64,000 nt of DNA from Gyromitra esculenta. Taxonomy: Eukaryota > Ascomycota > Pezizomycetes > Pezizales > Discinaceae. Shown here one piece after another: positions 1 to 11,355 of this stretch (position 1 is the stretch's first letter; each line of letters begins with the position of its first letter). The stretch covers positions 1,302,001 to 1,366,000 of the forward strand of contig JBCAML010000009.1 in assembly GCA_038503075.1 (NCBI GenBank), written 5' to 3'. The notes under the pieces were generated by a model. It was not told where the DNA came from. It worked only from the letters and a program-made list of their open reading frames with translations, and ran no database searches. The position numbers were made by a program, and so were the translations under genes.

Positions 1-2778
1 CCACACAAAGAGGAATGCCGGCCGACCCGCTCCTTGCGAGGTTCATAATCCGAGATGAAACATAACCGTGGAGGTAGCTGTTAACCTTACGTTAGCACTG
101 CATGGAGTATATTTCGCCAACGACTGGAAACAGCGGGTAGGGGAATGCGGTGCCGGAACTTACCAGTCAAGAGGATCAGATTCGGAAGAGCTGGGGTAAT
201 CAAAAGATCCCATCTGCCCTATCAGAGGAAGGATCACCGGGATCGGTGCTGACGACAAGTCTTTTGGATCCGAGGGTGCTATAAAGGAAACATGGAGAAC
301 GGAAGTCGAATTGACAATTTGATGAATAGTCAATGCATCGTAGCTTGCTGTCAAATTGTGAGAACACGATCTCAAAACCTCAATTTAGAGCTGAAAAACT
401 GTCATTGTTTTCTGAGGAACATCTGCAGATGTCGAAAAAACAAATATCTTGCAGGTAGGACAACATACCTATACGATCGTATCTATTCACCTTATTGACT
501 GGAGTCTTTGGATAGCTAAGTTCCCGTGGCATGGCTGAACGTAAATGTAGAAATATCTTCTTGCCTCTGCAGTTGAATGCGGAGTGTAGTTGCAGGTTTA
601 TGTACAATCTATTCGCGCGAGTCACATGGTCCTTTCGGACCTTGTTGGTCAGCACGAAAGTGCTTCAGAACATCAATCGCGAGGAACTGCCATGTCTAGC
701 CTAGCAAGTTGATATTTGTGCGTTTAGAGCGGGGAACCTACATGTGGTCCCATGCGCAAGAGCGGCCCAGGAAGCTTAATGCGGGAACAGAAGGCCGAAT
801 TTATAGTTATCGATAAGGATAAGGGCTAGGGTTTTCTGGATACCATACTCCCATTTTATATGTCCAGCCCTTTGGCCAATCAATTCGCTTGTCTTAATGA
901 ACCATTACCAGTTATGGCCCTCGCCTTGGGAAAGGGTTTGAAGAGCATAGAAAATAATAGAAAACCAAGCGGAGGTAGAGGCTGGGAATACATGTAGTAA
1001 GCATGCGATGAGGCAATGTCTTTGTGGACAGAAGTGAGTCTGATGGTGCGGGGAGCCTTATCTTATGTTCACGACTGATTACTAGGGCTCCTACAGATCC
1101 ACACTCTTCTCCGAAAAGCTATGATATTGCTCGAGAGAGATTTAGCTCAATTTCTCTCACTTGAGAGAAATTGATACAATATGAGTGCGTTGAGGCTCAA
1201 CTAGGAATACCGCTATTTCCATTGCGGCTTTTAATATCATCGGAGACTTAGACTACTCGGGTCAGGAGAGAAGTATTGGAACCTACTAGAGTGCCACGGA
1301 CCTGAGCGGTCACAGTATTGCTCTGTTGTTCTCACTGTGCCCTACTGTACCGCATTAACTAGAAATATACAACCACACGCTAGTAGATTGGATTAAGCTC
1401 GAGGCTGTGTAAGAGAGTGAATTTCGTAAGTTTTTTTTGTTTTTCGGCGGATTCATTTACCCGAATTGGTTAACTGACACCAGAAACAGCAGCAGGTGGC
1501 GAAAACTCGAGTTTTAAGGCCCGCCACATCTTATTTCAACATCTTAGCGCGTGGTTGTATAATTCCAGTTAATGCGGTATTCCGCAATATTTCGCTACGT
1601 CACGGCGCTGTTCTCCCTTTCGGGATGTCTCAATACTCCATCTGTGACCTAGGTACAGGTACAGAACAAACTATAGCTTAGTGACATGGAGGATGAATGT
1701 GCGCAAATGCTCTATTTTGAGAGAGTTAGATACTTACGTCCCTTTATCTGCTCTCCATTTTCGTCGCCCGTAATTGAAATACACCATGCAAAGGCCAACC
1801 AAAATGATATGCATGGGAAAGGCGCTCTTTCCACAGCGATCTACCAATAGGAATTCTATCGCAGGGGATCTTACGTTATCAGTTAGTGTTGGGCGTTGAA
1901 CACAGACAAAAAAATCTGATCGAAACTGCCTGCATCACATCATATCATGCAAGCTTCCTTTTTTTGGTTGCATAATTAACGCTCTCCGTTCAAATATTCT
2001 CTCATCAATATTCTCCCCATTGAGATTCATCTAATCAACGCATCAAAAGCCTAGCACACAATTGTGGCCCTGAAATTAATGGAGACTTGGCGTTAAACAG
2101 TTGCTGCCTCGTGGTTAATAACATGTAGTACCATACATGGTGGAATCCCGATGATTCTGTAAGAGATCTTGACTGCGTATGAGGCTTGCATTGATCATGC
2201 ACAACTGTCGGATTCCAAGAAATGTTGGGTAGATTACGCCATATCCATTATGCATTAGTAGTGAAATGATATATGGATATGCACTGAGCCGTTTATCCAC
2301 TCTTTCGTCTGGCTTCATCTGTGCTTATAGAATATACTTGTTAAATTATATATATAATAGTTTGAGGATGTGGAAGAGGAGGGAGAGTGTACTAGGGTGT
2401 AGGGTGTCTAGTGACAAGTGTAGGTGCTGGTAAGAAATCCCAATTTCTTCTTCCCGCCACAACCCCCCAAGAGGCCTGATGAAAATGGTCTAATAGATCA
2501 AAACCCCACGCATCAAACACCAAACAGAGTTAGTTGAAGTTCAGCTGAGCTTGAGCCCGCCAAGAAAAAGCTGCGCCACCACCTGCTGCCAGGCTTCGAG
2601 TGTATGTAGTCTTGTCGCTAGACCTAACTTGCTAGAACGAGGAGTATACCAATTTTAGTAGCGTCAATCAGATCTCTTCGCAGATCTTTGAGAAGCTTGA
2701 GGGGCGTTTACGGGTACTAAGATCCCCAAGTCAGTCACGTATCCGGGCCAACTACTCACTTTCATGGCCGGAGTTCTA

Positions 2779-2906
2779 CTTGTTAGCAGGCATACGAACC
2801 AGAAAACATGGGAGGTGTGGCTTTGTACGCTGCGACATTAGGCACGGATTCCGTTGCATACAAAGTCACACCCCCATGTTTTCTAGTTCGTATGCCTGCT
2901 AACAAG
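2779..2906. mobile_element. Short TA-flanked hairpin element (MITE-like)
   Basis: The two ends form a near-perfect inverted repeat: arm 2778-2827 is the reverse complement of arm 2859-2907 with only a few mismatches. The termini read CTTGTTAGCAGG inward. The element is bordered by TA on both sides (2777-2778 and 2907-2908), the target duplication expected of Tc1/mariner-type elements. It is about 128 bp long and has no coding capacity, so it is a non-autonomous relic. Its strong hairpin could fold in RNA, but no microRNA-like role is shown. Confidence 0.7.
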
Positions 2907-2939
2907 TATTGGTAGATGTCATCTGCCACTCAATAGGTA

Positions 2940-3379
2940 CAAGGCCCAGGCATAAAGTGAGCGAACGGGCATGGGTCTGCAGGAAAAGCAGGCGAGAGCG
3001 ATCTTAACTCACTACAAAACATCAGGGATAACCAGTCAAGAGGTTTCTCTCACACCTAATGCTGCCAAACCAAGAAAGAATCGAAAGAAAACCGTTACTT
3101 GGTAAAAGCACATCATAGATGAATTTAGAGAAAATCAGGGAAAAAAAGGTAGCGATTTTCATCTTATTGTTGTGATTATCCTTTAGTTGACTCTATAGTA
3201 ATCACTGTGGTTGAGTGACTCAGCCACGAAGGCAAAGTCACTGTGCCACTTATTACTCTGGATCTGCATGTGTCAACATAAAATTGTGATTGTAGCTGTT
3301 CATTATTATCAACCATCCTTATGGTGTTCTGTCCTGCATGCAGACCCCTACTGTTCGGTCACTTTATGCCTGGGCCTTG
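2940..3379. mobile_element. TA-flanked element with long terminal inverted repeats
   Basis: The left end CAAGGCCCAGGCATAAAGTG (from 2940) is repeated inverted at the right end (up to 3379), and similarity continues for roughly 50 bp with scattered mismatches. TA dinucleotides border both ends (2938-2939 and 3380-3381). The interior has no transposase-like frame. It lies only 33 bp to the right of the hairpin element at 2779-2906, and the two share no terminal sequence, so they are two different families inserted side by side. Confidence 0.65.
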
Positions 3380-4278
3380 TACTAGAGTTAGAGTGATCTA
3401 CTGACAATCTACTCGGAGGAGCGCAGAGCCCTGAAGTATTTGGAACCACTCAACTTGAAGGGTGTTCATTTAATGTTATGTACTAGGGGTAGAGGTATGA
3501 AGGTGGAACAGGTCTCAGATTATTTGCATAGTGACCTCATAGAACGGAAAAATCCTCCGTCCCATATTCGCATCCCTACGCCTACATGTAGTACATGTAA
3601 CTAACAAACCTGAAATCTCGTGAGATAGAAGTGAGACAGCCTGCAAGACAGTTCGATTGCTAGGAAGCGAGCTTCTGTGGGTACGTAGCAACACAAAACC
3701 ATAGCAAGGCCTTGGGTGTGGGGAAGCCCAAATTCAAAAGATCCTTAGGTATATGGATTTTTCATCTACCCTTTAGTCAACAGAGATTTCTCTTGTACTT
3801 TAGAGTGCTTAGATTTTTGACTCTTTTTTAGATCAGTTGCCCGATGTTAGTTTGGTGTGGCCCTCCGTTGCCAGGTACTCACTGTGTACAGTACACAAAA
3901 AACCATCTAAATTTTTCAGCTTGTAGCAGTTAGCCCGGATGCGCGATGGACTGGCTTGGGAATCTCAGCAACACTTTGCGAGATTCGAGATGCCTACGCT
4001 GTATTTTCCAGAGAATTTTAGAGATCTTATCCTTAGTTAATATCGATGTCGTGGACTAAGTAAACTACAAGATTATGAAGTCTAGAGCTATCGGAAATAT
4101 TTCGTGCTCGATTTTTATTTTTGGATCGCAAGGATCAGGTATTTGCATTCCACGTGACCGAGGCTCTTTGACGTTACACAGAGGACAGGTACCTGGCCAG
4201 CCAGTAGTGAACTTCATGAGCATCAACTTCAAAGCTCCGAACCACAGTCGCTCAAGCTTTATCATATACGAATTGGCC

Positions 4279-7205
4279 ATGAAGGCCGCCAATTCCTGGC
4301 TGCTCCTTGCAGTCGTCAATGTCCTCCTCCCTCTAGGAATTCTCATCTTCGCAAAAGGTTTCTTCCCGTACAAACCAGTCTTCCCAGGTCTTGCTGTTTT
4401 CGATGCCAGCGCAAAGCCTCTCCCGGCACCTTTCAATAAGGTCGTTTTTATGGTCGTCGATGCCCTGCGGAGGTAGGATACAGCTTTACCGGAAACCCCT
4501 AGGCGCCGCATGCTAATATTTTAATAGTGACTTCGTGTTCTCGGAGAACTCTGCATTCCACTTCACCCAGAGGTAATCTAACCCCCTGTTCTACATGACC
4601 GCACCTCCGAATATCGAATAACACTATGTAGCCTCATATCCTCCGGTTCAGCTATACCGTTCACTGCGCATGCAACCTCGCCGACGATCACAATGCCCCG
4701 AGTAAAGGCTCTCACGACTGGTTCGATACCAAGCTTTCTGGATGTGATCCTCAACTTCGCCGAGTCAGACACGTCGTCAACTCTAGCCAATCAGGACAAT
4801 TGGTTAGCGCAAATCAAGCAGCGCGGCGGGAACATTGTCATGTACGGAGATGACACATGGCTCAAGCTGTTTCCGGATATGTTTGGACGCTCAGACGGGA
4901 CTTCGAGTTTTTTCGTTTCGGTATGCGATTAACCCTTACCCTTAACGATTTTCTCTACAAGTTTATTTTTAGGGTTACTGATGTTTTGGGATAGGACTTT
5001 ACGGAGGTTGATAACAATGTCACTCGGCACATTGACGGCGAATTGGTGAGGGACGATTGGGATGGTATGGTTATGCATTATTTGGGTCTTGACCATATCG
5101 GGCATAAGGCTGGGCCACGGAGTCCATATATGCTCCCCAAACAGCAGGAAATGGATGATATAGTCAAGAGAATATTTACTTCTATTGAGACACAGCCTCA
5201 TTTAGAATCGACTCTCTTCGTTCTTGCTGGAGATCACGGTATGAATGATGCTGGTAATCATGGTGGCTCTGCCCCTGGCGAGACATCACCAGCGCTAGTA
5301 CTTATGTCTCCAAAATTTGGGAAGATGTTTCCTGAAGGAAGGAAGTGTCCAACATTACCAAAGGAGGAATTTGCTTTCTACAAAACCGTTGAACAGTCGG
5401 ATGTTGTTCCAACACTCGCGGGGCTTCTCGGGTTCCCGGTGCCGAAGAACAATCTAGGAGTTTTCATTCCTTCACTTTTGGAGATGTGGGATGGTATGCC
5501 TCTCATATATTCGTCGTATTATTTTCTTACTGGAAAACCAGTTGCAGCTACTAACGAAAAGAAGTGGATGATAGGGTTGAATTGATGTTGCGAAACGCTC
5601 AGCAATTGCTAGCGATCATTAAAGCAGCATACCCTGACTTTGAGAGCAAGGGCGTTCTTGGAGATTGCTCTAGAGCAAGCAGCGATGTAGATGAATTAGC
5701 TTGCTGGTGGGAGAAGTCTCTGGAGGCTAATAAGCACTCTCTCAACACAGGCATAGATCATGCTATCGCTCTTGATTTACTGTTTAAGTTTTCAACCAGG
5801 TGCCAGGATTTCCTCTCGATGGCTGCAAGCAATTATAATCTCAACTGGATGTCTACCGGGATTGCGGTGACGTTTCTAGCATCCGCACTCTCCGTAGCAA
5901 GTTTGATGCCTATCCTGGAGAGCTCAAAGCTTGCGAATTTCTTCGTTCCGGTGGTTACACTAGGATATGGAATTATGATGTTTGCAAGTAGCTACGTGGA
6001 GGAGGAGCACCACTTTTGGTATTGGATCGCTACAGGATGGTTTATCGCCATCTTCATCAAAGGGTAAGTGATCTTCGCACACCACCCGATTCAGAATTAT
6101 TGACAGAATAGCAGACATAGGAAAGTCGGTGCATTGCCATCTTTGGGAGTTCTAACTTTGCTGCGAGTTGCTCGTCGTTGGAATCAAACAGGGCAGAAAC
6201 ACGCTGGAGCATCTGACATCTCCAGAGACTTCCTCCAGCAACACCCAGATCTATTATGGATGTTCGTCATCACTACCTATTCCGTGATCTTCCTCCAGCT
6301 TTCAATTCGAACGTTTCGCCGCGCAGGGCGTGAAGTTGCATTCATATTCGCCTTTACGACAATGGCGTCAGCACTGGCCTTCAAATTCGCATTCGCTGCT
6401 CAGGATACACCGGAGCTGATACCACCGGAGCTGATGCCGGTGACTGAATGGATGGAAGGCATGCTACTTGTAAATATGGCAAGAGCAACATTTGGCGCCG
6501 TCTTTACTGGTGTTGTATACACTGTCTTTTTCGAACTTCGACACAGCACCCCATACAGTAGGTTCCACCAATGATTGTACAATTCAATTTCAGAATACTG
6601 ACTACTTAGGTGATTTGCTGTCTCTCAACGCTGCTGTAGTCTTTATGGACCTCCTCAACGTATTCCTCGTTACCCAAACACGTCTCGTCAACGTCCCTCT
6701 CTTCTCCCTTTTTCAGCTCGTTTCTTGGCTTCTTGGAACTATGCGTCATCTCTCCGCAACCGAGCTCACCCTCTCCACCTTGATCCTTTCCCACTTCTCC
6801 TTCTTTGCCTTCGGCGGCGCTAACGCCATATCTTCTGTTGACCTCTCTAATGCGTACAATGGCGTATCCGGGTACAACGTCGTCGTTGTCGCGCTCCTGA
6901 CATTTGCGAGTAATTGGATCGGGCCTATTTACTGGAGTTGTGTCGGGACAATCCTACTGGCGCGACAAAGGATCTTAGATGAGAAGGTGTTTTTAAGACA
7001 TACAGTGGTGCTAACGACGTTTCATTGCGTAGCGGTAGTGTTTGTGATGGTGGCATGCACGGTACTGAGGACGCATCTATTTATTTGGACGGTGTTCTCG
7101 CCGAAATTTTTGTACAGTATGGCGTGGGTATTGGGGGGGCATGTTTTGGTTAACTTAGGGGTTGGAGGAGTCATGGCGTGTGTAGGGCAGAGGAGTTTGG
7201 CGTGA
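4279..7205 (+). CDS. LAS21: GPI ethanolamine phosphate transferase 2 (Las21/Gpi7)
   Basis: ER membrane enzyme that adds ethanolamine phosphate to the second mannose of the GPI anchor. Seven exons: 4279-4472, 4528-4572, 4632-4920, 4995-5493, 5562-6063, 6121-6557, 6610-7205, giving 853 residues, normal for the family. The N-terminus has one membrane anchor followed by the family signature GFFPYKP. The alkaline-phosphatase-like luminal domain shows VVDALRSDF, the ALTTGSIPSF stretch with the catalytic Thr, and the metal-site motifs LDHIGHKAGP and GDHGMNDAGNHGG. The C-terminal half is polytopic. I chose Met at 4279 because it sits directly before the anchor; an upstream in-frame Met at 4216 would add 21 residues. 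Exon 5 uses the acceptor after CTAACGAAAAG, the only one that keeps the frame. It converges on RMP1, with stops about 150 bp apart. Confidence 0.92.
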
Positions 7206-7354
7206 TGATATCATGGGTTGTTGGAATAGATGGGCCGCGTATTATATTATTATTTTCGATCTAAGAGAGCTGAGGGATAGATTGGTATTGCTGTTATTAG
7301 CAATTAGGTATATTACAGCTGCTGTTCCCCGAGGCGTTGAGATGGCTTTTTTCG

Positions 7355-8384
7355 TCATAGAAGTCCGGCGAATAGGTCGTCGATTTCATCCTCCTTCTTG
7401 CGTTTCTTCTTTTTTTTTGCTCCTTCTTTGTCGTCAGCCTTTCGTTTGGTCTTTATTTTTGGCGGTTCCTCTCTCGCAGAGGGGGAGGGTAATTGTAGTA
7501 ATGGTGATGGTGATGGTGCTATTTTTGTGGCTTTTTTCTTTGTAGCCTTTCTGTCCTTTTCCCTCCCTCCCTTTGTGGATTGCATTTCTTTGCTGTCTTT
7601 TTTCAGCTTTGCGGTCTTTGCTGAGGATCTTCCTATCGCTGGCACGACATCTCTTGTTACCGTTTCTTGGATAAATTTGGTTTCTCCTTTCTTCTTTTCA
7701 ACGATTATCGTCTCTTTCTCCAGCACCACCGCCTCTTCCTTGTCTTCTTTGAAAACATCCCCCTGTTCCATTACTTCATCAACCCCCTGTTCCACGATTT
7801 CTTCATCCCCGATTTCCTTTTCCATATGATCCTCCCTCTGCAGAGCTTCACCAAAATCTTCCATCGTAACCGGGCCTACAGCAAGACCCCTCTTCCTAAC
7901 CATACGTTCCTCGCGAACCTCCTCCACCACTACCATCGCTTCTTCCGCCACCTTTTCCTCCACCCTGACCCTCTTCTCTCCACCAATGATCTTATGCACC
8001 CTCGCTAAAGCCCCTAGCAACACTAATCCCAACGGCGCAAACTGATTATTTGCAACCACACTCGTAAAAGCTCTACACCCACAATCTAGTTAGAACCTTA
8101 TCACATACCCGATTCCCTACTCGCAGAGTAACATACGTATAACAACTCGGCACCACAACCCGTCTCATATACTCCAGCCTTTCTTCAATTCCTGCAGTGC
8201 CAGCAGGGTCTAGTAGTTTCTTAATATTGCGTCGAAGCATCGCGAGCCATTTCCACCATTTGCTGCTGTGGTGCTGATTCTTGTTGCGGTGGAAGATGAG
8301 GTGGAGGAGGTCAGATTCATGCTTAAGGCCGGTAATCGTAAGGGCATCCGGTGAGGCGTTGAGACTGAGTTCGGGGGTGGACAT
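7355..8384 (-). CDS. RMP1: RNase MRP protein subunit Rmp1-like
   Basis: Two exons, 8384-8137 and 8072-7355, encode 321 residues. The N-terminal part carries the family core LLHLIFHRNKNQHHSSKWWK (residues about 27-46), characteristic of Rmp1, the RNase MRP subunit that contacts the RNA and serves rRNA ITS1 cleavage. The middle is acidic and coiled. The C-terminal 100 residues are Lys-rich low complexity with several KKKRK-type stretches, suited to a nucleolar RNA-binding protein, ending in DEIDDLFAGLL. The splice uses GTATGT and TAG in phase 2. The open frames on the opposite strand at 7398-8008 are shadows of this Lys/Glu-rich tail. Confidence 0.8.
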
Positions 8385-8915
8385 TCCAGCTGGTTGGGGA
8401 ACTGAAGATTTGAAGGTTGTTGGTTAGGGTTGTTGATGCTGTAGTTACCCGGTTTCCTTGTTCACGTGTGAGCTTGGCATGGTCTTAATCATTGGCACTA
8501 CCGGGCGATATAATTTCTCATAGCCAGTGTTGGGAATGTGACAGGACGAGATCTTTAAAATAGCTACATATTAATATTACAAAGCCCCAGCTTACCTTAA
8601 CCCATGCAAGCAAGACCAACGACAGCCCCAATCACCAATTAGCGTACCTGAGGCTCAACCCCGACGAAGTGACGACATCTCACATTCCATCCTACATCTC
8701 CACCTCAACCCCCCCCCACATTCCATCTTATCAAAATACCCACCCAACACATCCCAAGCTCCCCATTCCCACATCCAAAAAAAAAACACAGCATATACAG
8801 ACCATGCCGAACCCCACCACCAGTAAGAGAGAAGGTTGTCCCCCAACCAACGGACCCACACCCAGAGAGAACCCACGCAATTAACAGCCCACTAGGGAAT
8901 GCCGATGACGCAGCC

Positions 8916-9419
8916 ATGGAGGCCGCAAAAGGCGCTGTCAACGGCGCTGCACGAGTAAGTCTCCCCTCTCCCTCCCCCAAGATAGATACCAACAACAAAA
9001 AAACGGTTACGATAGTGGGGAGCAGTGTCTGTAGTTGCTGGCGTGATTGCATACTTTACGTCCCCGCTGTTCCGCGGGTTGACACCGCAGTTTAAAGTAT
9101 ATTTGTGGATGTGTCCAACCGTGATCGGGAGCATGGTTGAAGCAGACCGGTAAATACTATTTTATTTTACCCCATCTGTCTTCCTTCCATCCATCCAGTT
9201 TGTTTTTTGTTTTTTCTCTCACTTGATTATAATTATAATTATCGGGGCTGATATGTAATCTGGGGGACGCGGCGAGGGTGGGTGTGTGTGTGAAAAAGAC
9301 GATTGCGTATGTACGAGAACTTGATCCGGGTAGAACGGAGGAACCAGATCGCCAGCGCGCAAGAGAGGGAAATGCTAGAAGAGATCGAAGAGCTAGAGAG
9401 TCGAGGGAGGAAAAGGTAA
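8916..9419 (+). CDS. Small membrane protein resembling Rcf3 / N-terminal half of Rcf2
   Basis: Three exons that no single frame shows: 8916-8954, 9016-9149 and 9299-9419, all with GT..AG borders and matching phases, giving 97 residues. The protein reads MEAAKGAVNGAAR, then a hydrophobic stretch (about 15-30), the core SPLFRGLTPQFKVYLW, a second hydrophobic stretch, then EADRRLRMYENLIRVERRNQ and a charged helical tail. The order SP-x-x-R-x-L-T-x-Q-x-K-V ... EADRRL and the length match the yeast YBR255C-A (Rcf3) family, related to the N-terminus of Rcf2 and linked to cytochrome c oxidase supercomplexes in the inner mitochondrial membrane. The start ATG lies in a good context (cagccATGG). The gene model is strong; the family assignment is from memory of the pattern. 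Confidence 0.65.
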
Positions 9420-10204
9420 TGATTAGTAAATATTCTATATAGAAAAAACGCCTTGATGGAGTGGAGTGGAGGGAGGGAGGGAGGGAAATAAAAAAAAACC
9501 TCAGTCTGCATTACGAGGAAGTAGGGATATTTAAAATAGCTACATTGACACGGAATATGATCTTTGTCTTTTAGGCTGGTTGGTATAAGCCAATTGAAAG
9601 GGATGGGATGGAGTACTTGATGATATATGCCGCGCGGCATGCAAGAAGAATTCAATAGGAAGGTCTAATTCCCAGATTTATTGTGCTCAGCCACTCTCAC
9701 GACTGCTTACTTGTCTAGATGAATACCATTACTATAATCCTCCCACTACCGGAGCAGTAACTAATATATACAGCGAATCAGAAACAAAAGCCAATTAAAA
9801 CATCGTAATGTACTAAACAAGCTACCACTACTGTACCAGTAGACCAACAAACGCAAGATGCAGTAATGTTACCAATTAAAGCCATTCTCTCGCCATGGTC
9901 CCGGATAAAACAGATCTCCATTATCCATCCTAATATTTCGGTTCTTGGCCGAGACGGTTTTGTTAAAAACAAAACAAAACAAACCATATATCAAACTCCC
10001 AAAAAAGCGAAAACACCCTTGCCATCCCCCCCTTCGAGTAACCATAAAGGGGATGCACGGAAAAGAGAAAGTGTAAAAAGAAAGAAAAGACAGATATTGC
10101 GCCACCCATTCGGAAACTACAATATGAATAAGAAAGGCATTACAAAAAAAATAGTACAAAAAAACCCCCCCGAACATTACGTTATAGTTTTTTGGTCATT
10201 AATA
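9420..10204. other. Intergenic, no gene seen
   Basis: Region between the 3' ends of two convergent genes. It is A/T-rich with purine runs (for example a GGGA repeat near 9470-9485), and I found no frame with family resemblance or splice-supported structure. Confidence 0.5.
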
Positions 10205-11355
10205 TTAAACTTCATGCTGCGATAGCCGTTTAAAGCCCGCGCCAGTAGGAGTGTCCCGTCTCCACCAGAACCATGAAGATTTGGGTTTTTCGTTATAGTT
10301 TGTGTTATGGAGGTGAAGCCTTTTGTACAGCCAGAACCCGCAGATGTACAACGAGATTGCGAGGGAGAATCCGCTAACTGTGAGGAAGAGCCAGTGTTGG
10401 CCCATCCAGAAGATGGCTTTTGCGTCCCCCTCGTGCCACGAAGAGCCTTTGTAGACTGCGAAGAAACTCCATGGGTTTTTGTTATATCTATACCATTATT
10501 AGTTCTTGAGATTCCAATGATATAGGGCCAAATGCCTAGTGGAGTGTAAACTCACTCTTCAGGCATGAGGACTCGCACACGTCCTTCCTCGGTTGTTCCC
10601 CAGCGGATGTACTCTTTCCAAATCACACTAAGGAACAGCGGACCGGTACCGTACATAACAGTGACGTAGGGAACACGCCAATTACGATTATAGTCTTGGA
10701 GACTCTCGATTACACGCAGGAAGAATGGGTGTTGTGGTACCGCGCCCATGGCATCATTGGAGATACCAGTGGGGATGGTTCTTCGTACCCAGGCAGTGTA
10801 AGACAGCAGAGGGTCCAAACGGCGGTTACATCCATCATCCAAGTCAACATAGATGCCCCCAAAATGAGCCAGCACGAAGTATCTGATGGAATCTGCGCGC
10901 ATAATTGGGTATGGATAGCTATCGTAGGTCTCTAAAAACCAAGGATATTCCGTCGCGATGAAGTCCCGTGATGTCTTATCAGTCCAGAGCTGAAGTCCAA
11001 CGTATTAGCCAAGCCCGTTCTTCCAGCCGCACCAACCCATCACGAGAATTGTGCCCCATTGTGCAACCAGACGAACCTTATACTCATAGTCGCTGTGCAG
11101 GTCAACACACGATTTTTGCGCCTCCTGCCATTTCACGGGGATCGACTCGTTTTGCCATGTTTGATGGATGATCTTCGGGATGAGTTGGGGTCGCTGATCG
11201 ATGAGGACCGAATTGGGAGCGGGTATGTCGACTGAATGTATAGCATCCTTGGAGCAGTCCTCGAATAGCAGTGTTATCAGAGTGAAGACGGAATTCACCA
11301 AGAAACCGATGATAATCAGGTTCGCCACCAGGAAGAGAATAACGCCCTTCCTCAT
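10205..11355 (-). CDS. SUR1: Inositol phosphorylceramide mannosyltransferase (Sur1/Csh1 type, GT32)
   Basis: Golgi type II glycosyltransferase that puts mannose on inositol phosphorylceramide to make MIPC. Three exons, 11355-11077, 10989-10556 and 10487-10205, give 331 residues. Visible: an N-terminal membrane anchor (about 5-30), the GT32 entry motif IPKIIHQTWQNESIPVKW, then LWTD, YPIMRADSIRYFVLAHFGGIYVDLDDGC containing the DxD metal/nucleotide-sugar site, and the later GTGP. The third exon carries PWSFFAVYKGSSWHEGDAK followed by a second hydrophobic segment, as in fungal Sur1 proteins. The third-exon acceptor (TATAG) was chosen because it is in phase and recovers the conserved NPWSFF lead-in. 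Yeast activity needs the partner Csg2, not seen here. Confidence 0.88.

Larger units (their letters stand above)
1..4278. other. Gene-free region with transposon relics
   Basis: I see no convincing gene in this stretch; the open frames are short, lack family resemblance and lie on both strands. It contains a perfect small hairpin at 1148-1173 (CAATTTCTCTC, a four-base loop, then its complement) and two TA-flanked inverted-repeat elements between 2779 and 3379, listed separately. The last few hundred bases are the promoter side of the GPI-anchor gene that starts near 4279. Confidence 0.6.

Noticed and set aside
4065..4511. 148-codon minus frame over the start of LAS21
   Set aside because: It overlaps the clearly conserved first exon of LAS21 and has no family resemblance.
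7398..8008. Plus-strand frames of 143 and 113 codons over RMP1
   Set aside because: They are Phe/Ser/Leu-rich reverse readings of the Lys/Glu-rich Rmp1 tail.
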